Assembly: GCF_010548145.1 (NCBI RefSeq) | Contig: NZ_JAAGLN010000004.1 | Coordinates: forward strand, 49,527 to 113,526 | Source of the DNA: Streptomyces sp. SID10853 | GTDB lineage: Bacteria > Actinomycetota > Actinomycetes > Streptomycetales > Streptomycetaceae | Direction: 5' to 3' | DNA: 64,000 nucleotides | Shown: positions 61,201-64,000 of the stretch, piece after piece | How positions within the stretch are numbered: the stretch's first letter is position 1 | Layout: the number at the start of each line of letters is the position of its first letter | Made by a program: the position numbers and the translations under genes | Notes under the pieces: generated by a model | What the model was told of the DNA's origin: nothing | The model's input: the letters and a program-made list of their open reading frames with translations, nothing else | Database searches by the model: none

Positions 61201-62637
61201 TCAGTCCGCTCGGCGGGTGATGAACAGGCTGGCCACCAGGGCCAGGACGGTGATGCCCACCGAGATCCACAGGGCGGTGCTGTAGCCGGCGTGGGTGGCG
61301 CGGGCCGCGTACGGGGCGACGATGCCGATGCCGGTACTCGCGCCGATCCCGAAGGCGGCGCTGTTGAGGCCGGGCAGCGCGGCGGGCGCGTCCTTGGGCG
61401 AGTTCAGCACGCCGAGGCCGTTCACCGTGGTCAGGACGAGGCCGTTGTACGTGATGCCGAGGAAGGCGACCGCCGCGAAGACGGTCCACTTCTCCAGCGG
61501 GTACGAGGCGATGACGCACAGGGCCACGATGCTCAGGACGAGACCGACGCGGAGGGTGATCAGCCAGCCCCGCCGGTCCGCCAGCCGGCCGGCCATCGGG
61601 GCTGCGGCCAGCCCGATCAGCGCCGCGGGGGTGAGGAAGAGCAGCGACGACTCGGTGGCGTTCATACCGAAGCCGATTTTCGGGCTCTGGCTGATGACGA
61701 CCACGGTGAAGTTGATGACCGCGAAGATTCCGGACAGGGCGATCACGGTCGTCGCGATGACCGGCCACACCTCGCGGGACTTGAGGTGCTTGAGCGCGAT
61801 CAGCGGGGTGGCCTTCCGGCGCTCGACCATGCCGAAGGCGACGGCGGAGACGACGGTTCCGGCCAGATAGCCGAGGGTGCTCGCGCTGTGCCAGCCGTCG
61901 GCGAAGCCGTGCGAGACGAGGTACGTGACGCAGTACAGCGCGACCGACAGGGTGGCGGCGCCCCACCAGTCCATCCGGCCCTTGTCCGGCCGCCCGTCCT
62001 TGGGCAGGACGAACGCCACACAGACAGCGGCCGCGACGCCGATCACCAGGATCACGGCGAAGATGGACCGGTAGCCGAAGGCGTCGGAGAGCCGCCCGCC
62101 CAGAAGGCCGTCCACGCCGCCGACACCGCCGTTGATCGCGGTGATCACACCGAGGGCGGTGGCGAAGACCTTCTTGCTGAGCCGCTCGTTGAGGACGACG
62201 TACGCGATCTGGAAGGCGGCACTCGACGCACCCTGCAGCACCCGGCCGGTCAGCAGGACCGGCAGGTTCGGGGCGACGAGGCAGAGGACCGTGCCCACCG
62301 TGGTCACGAGCAGGACCACGATGAGGATCCTGCGGCGCCCCCAGAAGTCGCTGAGGCGGCTCAGTACGACGCCGGTGATCGCCCCGGCGAGGAAGAACAG
62401 CGAGGAGACCTGGGCTATGCCGTCCACGCTTCCGTGGAGCCGGCGCGCCATCTCCGGCAGCGCCGGGGTGATCATGCTGGCGTTCAACTGGTAGGCGATG
62501 ACGCTCAGCAACAGCGTCGCGACGAGCGTGGCCGCCTTCCTGCCGTGCAAGAGGCCCTTTTCTGCGGCTTCCAGTGGTTTTGCTTCGCTGATTCCTGGGC
62601 TGGTGCCCGGACTGCCTGTGTTCACAAGGAACCTCAT
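61201..62637 (-). CDS. MFS transporter
   Basis: A 478-residue membrane protein with about 12-14 helices. The MFS loop motif is LSRLSDFWGRRRILIVVLLV, and its repeat in the second half is GRLADRRGWLITL. It resembles drug/H+ antiporter-like members but may import nucleosides given the hydrolase encoded next. The N-terminal 35 residues are cytoplasmic. The start at 62637 faces the GntR gene across a 120-bp divergent promoter. Confidence 0.85.
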   Translation of the reverse strand: MRFLVNTGSPGTSPGISEAKPLEAAEKGLLHGRKAATLVATLLLSVIAYQLNASMITPALPEMARRLHGSVDGIAQVSSLFFLAGAITGVVLSRLSDFWGRRRILIVVLLVTTVGTVLCLVAPNLPVLLTGRVLQGASSAAFQIAYVVLNERLSKKVFATALGVITAINGGVGGVDGLLGGRLSDAFGYRSIFAVILVIGVAAAVCVAFVLPKDGRPDKGRMDWWGAATLSVALYCVTYLVSHGFADGWHSASTLGYLAGTVVSAVAFGMVERRKATPLIALKHLKSREVWPVIATTVIALSGIFAVINFTVVVISQSPKIGFGMNATESSLLFLTPAALIGLAAAPMAGRLADRRGWLITLRVGLVLSIVALCVIASYPLEKWTVFAAVAFLGITYNGLVLTTVNGLGVLNSPKDAPAALPGLNSAAFGIGASTGIGIVAPYAARATHAGYSTALWISVGITVLALVASLFITRRAD

Positions 62638-62760
62638 TGTTACAGTGAGTCACACTCTTGGCTGATGTGAGATGTTATACCTCTCGGTCCGACATGCGTC
62701 TAGTGCCGACGGTTTTCTGGTTAGATGGACCGGACCACCAGTAGCGAAGCGAGGTGCGCC

Positions 62761-63579
62761 GTGGCTGTCACCGTCCCCACCGTCGACGGGTTTCTGGCCG
62801 AACCCATGACCGTCGCCGTAGGGCAGCCACTGCGGGTGGCGGTCTACTCACGCCTCGCGCACGGCATCAGGGACCAGGTCTTCCCGCTCGGCTCGGCCCT
62901 GCCCAAGGAGGCCGACCTCGGCGCCCGGCTGGGAGTGAGCCGCACGGTGGTGCGCGAGGCCCTCATGCTGCTGGAGGAGGACGGCCTCATCCGCACCCGC
63001 CGGGGGGTGGGACGGTTCGTCAGCCAGACCCTCCCGCGCCAGGGCCTGGAGCAGCTGCAGCCCTTCGAGGAGACGCTCACCACGCCCGATCAGCCGGTAC
63101 GCACCGAGCGCCTGGAGATGAACCTCCAGCGCACCACCGACTTCGTCCTGCACGGCCTCGGGCTCGAAGAGGGCAGCAACGCCTGGTTCTGCGAGACCCG
63201 GCTGACCCGCGGCACCGAGCAACTGGCCCTGATCCAGGAGCACATCGCGTGCGGATCCGAGCTGCGCGCTCTCTCCCCCGTGGTGGCCGACCGGGTGCAG
63301 GAGCTGCACGACAGTCCGCGCACCCTGCTCGGCGCCATGATCGGCATGCTGGGCCCGGTCTTCGGCCCCGGCGAGTGCACGATCACCGCCGGCATCGCCG
63401 GAGCCACCCGCGGCAGGCTCCTCAAGCTGCGCCCCACCGACCCGCTGCTCATCATCACGCAGACCGCACAACTGGGCGGCAGGCCCGCCTACCTGGCCAA
63501 GTACCTGGTCGCCCCCACGAGCGACCCGCTCTCCATCCTCCAGCCGCCCCAGCCGGGCGCGGCACCCGTGCGGCCCTGA
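62761..63579 (+). CDS. GntR-family regulator with UTRA domain
   Basis: A 272-residue protein from GTG 62761, which has GCGAGG upstream; an ATG at 62725 lacks a ribosome-binding site. The winged helix is YSRLAHGIRDQVFPLGSALP, then RTVVREALMLLEEDGLIR. The UTRA-like domain has WFCETRLTRGTEQLALIQEH and LLIITQTAQL. It is divergent from the MFS-nucleoside hydrolase unit and probably represses it in response to a nucleoside. CTGGT-N15-ACCAG at 62717-62741 is a weak operator candidate. Confidence 0.85.
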   Translation: MAVTVPTVDGFLAEPMTVAVGQPLRVAVYSRLAHGIRDQVFPLGSALPKEADLGARLGVSRTVVREALMLLEEDGLIRTRRGVGRFVSQTLPRQGLEQLQPFEETLTTPDQPVRTERLEMNLQRTTDFVLHGLGLEEGSNAWFCETRLTRGTEQLALIQEHIACGSELRALSPVVADRVQELHDSPRTLLGAMIGMLGPVFGPGECTITAGIAGATRGRLLKLRPTDPLLIITQTAQLGGRPAYLAKYLVAPTSDPLSILQPPQPGAAPVRP

Positions 63580-63651
63580 ACCGAGCCCCACGGAGCGGGG
63601 CCGGCCGCTCAGCCGTGCCGCCCGGCGGCCGGCCGGTCAGCAGTGGCTCGC

Positions 63652-64000
63652 TCAGCAGTGGGTCGAAGGGCCGCTCTGCCGGGTGAAGTTGTCGTTGGAC
63701 ATCCAGCCCGAGGTGTTCGTACCGGCGATCCGGATGTAGGTCCACCGGTTGCCGTACGCGTTGGTCACGTAGCAGTGGAACCAGACCTTCTTGCCCGACG
63801 CGGCCAGTGCCACGGCCGGGCACGACTGGTACGGCCCGGTTTCGATGTGGTAGCTGCCCGCCATGGACGCGTACGAGCCGGGGTTCGGGTCCTGGTGGCT
63901 CCAGCCGCCGCAGCTCTTCGACACCGAGGACGGTTTCGTACTCGGCGACGCCGGTGCGTCCGTCGGCTTCCCGGCGCTCCCGCCGCCGCCCGTGCCGCCC
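63652..64000 (-). CDS. C-terminal part of a secreted or surface SH3-like protein (cut by window edge)
   Basis: The frame is open from the right edge to the stop at 63652. It begins with a Gly/Pro/Ser/Thr-rich linker (GGTGGGGSAGKPTDAP and on) and ends with a compact Cys-containing domain (KSCGGWSHQ, YQSCPAVAL, WFHCYVTNAYGNRWTYI, GWMSNDNF). That C-terminus resembles the SH3-like extracellular domains of Streptomyces secreted proteins or Ser/Thr kinases. Four Cys suggest two disulfides. The N-terminal part lies outside the window. Confidence 0.65.
   Translation of the reverse strand, partial: GGTGGGGSAGKPTDAPASPSTKPSSVSKSCGGWSHQDPNPGSYASMAGSYHIETGPYQSCPAVALAASGKKVWFHCYVTNAYGNRWTYIRIAGTNTSGWMSNDNFTRQSGPSTHC

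Noticed and set aside
60202..62670. Plus-strand frame of 822 codons across the hydrolase and MFS genes
   Set aside because: It overlaps two clearly real genes on the other strand and shows only charged low-complexity sequence.

Overview
The window is high-GC actinobacterial DNA, almost certainly Streptomyces. Supporting signs are the codon use, GTG starts, ATGA-type gene overlaps, the XRE (DUF5753)/DUF397 pair, RsbW-like orphan ATPases, many TetR and GntR regulators, and rare TTA codons. It contains no rRNA, complete tRNA, CRISPR array or recognisable integrase.

Layout. (1) 1-5.8 kb: the tail of a WD40-like protein, an alpha/beta hydrolase, a frameshifted nucleotidyltransferase, a D-amino-acid-oxidase-type flavoenzyme with a large helix-turn-helix regulator, and an anti-sigma-type ATPase. 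(2) 5.84-14.55 kb: a tight eight-gene operon of GT4 glycosyltransferase, 2-hydroxyacid-dehydrogenase-like protein, MoaA-like radical SAM enzyme, nucleotidyltransferase-like protein, second radical SAM enzyme, NodU-type carbamoyltransferase (two TTA codons), SpoT-like HD hydrolase and a second glycosyltransferase. I do not recognise it as a known pathway, and it looks like a biosynthetic cluster for a glycosylated, carbamoylated metabolite. A divergent glutamyl-tRNA synthetase lies convergently at its end. (3) 16.2-30.2 kb: a defence island. It holds a dual-GHKL histidine-kinase-like ATPase with a receiver-domain partner, a cytosine methyltransferase fused to an endonuclease-III-like Fe-S domain, a Vsr endonuclease, and a four-gene operon (MORC/MutL-like ATPase, Z1 helicase, PD-(D/E)XK DUF4420, AIPR) matching MutL-Z1-AIPR (Mza-type) systems. 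Broken AbrB-like and PIN-like genes sit at its margins. (4) 31.62 kb: the 3' part of a tRNA-Pro(CGG) followed by a strong terminator. This looks like the distal attachment scar of an integrated element lying to its left.

(5) 31.7-33.8 kb: a rearrangement scar where an ABC exporter and a DUF6545-like gene, facing apart, have both lost their 5' ends. (6) 33.9-42 kb: a sulfation operon of cysQ, cysD, cysNC, an NTF2-like protein, an SDR, a sulfotransferase and a DUF1214 protein. It is divergent from a TetR gene across a double palindromic operator. The operon would make PAPS, use it and clear PAP. (7) 42-47.6 kb: a DrrAB-like ABC exporter, a DUF4097/HicB-like pair, and a TetR with a quinone-oxidoreductase-type enzyme. 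(8) 48.2-52.5 kb: a 1421-residue nSTAND NTPase with 14 WD40 repeats. (9) 52.7-64 kb: GntR with GT2, FkbM methyltransferase, amidohydrolase and DoxX with paired operators, a Dabb protein and its TetR, RsbW-like ATPase, XRE/DUF397, nucleoside hydrolase with MFS transporter and divergent GntR, and the C-terminus of a secreted or surface protein cut by the window edge.

Three genes (nucleotidyltransferase, AbrB-like, PIN-like) carry single indels whose ancestral frames can be rebuilt from the sequence. All three lie left of the tRNA scar, which fits decaying accessory DNA. The strongest candidates for something undescribed are the eight-gene cluster, the methyltransferase/Fe-S fusion, and the kinase/receiver pair beside the Mza-type operon.
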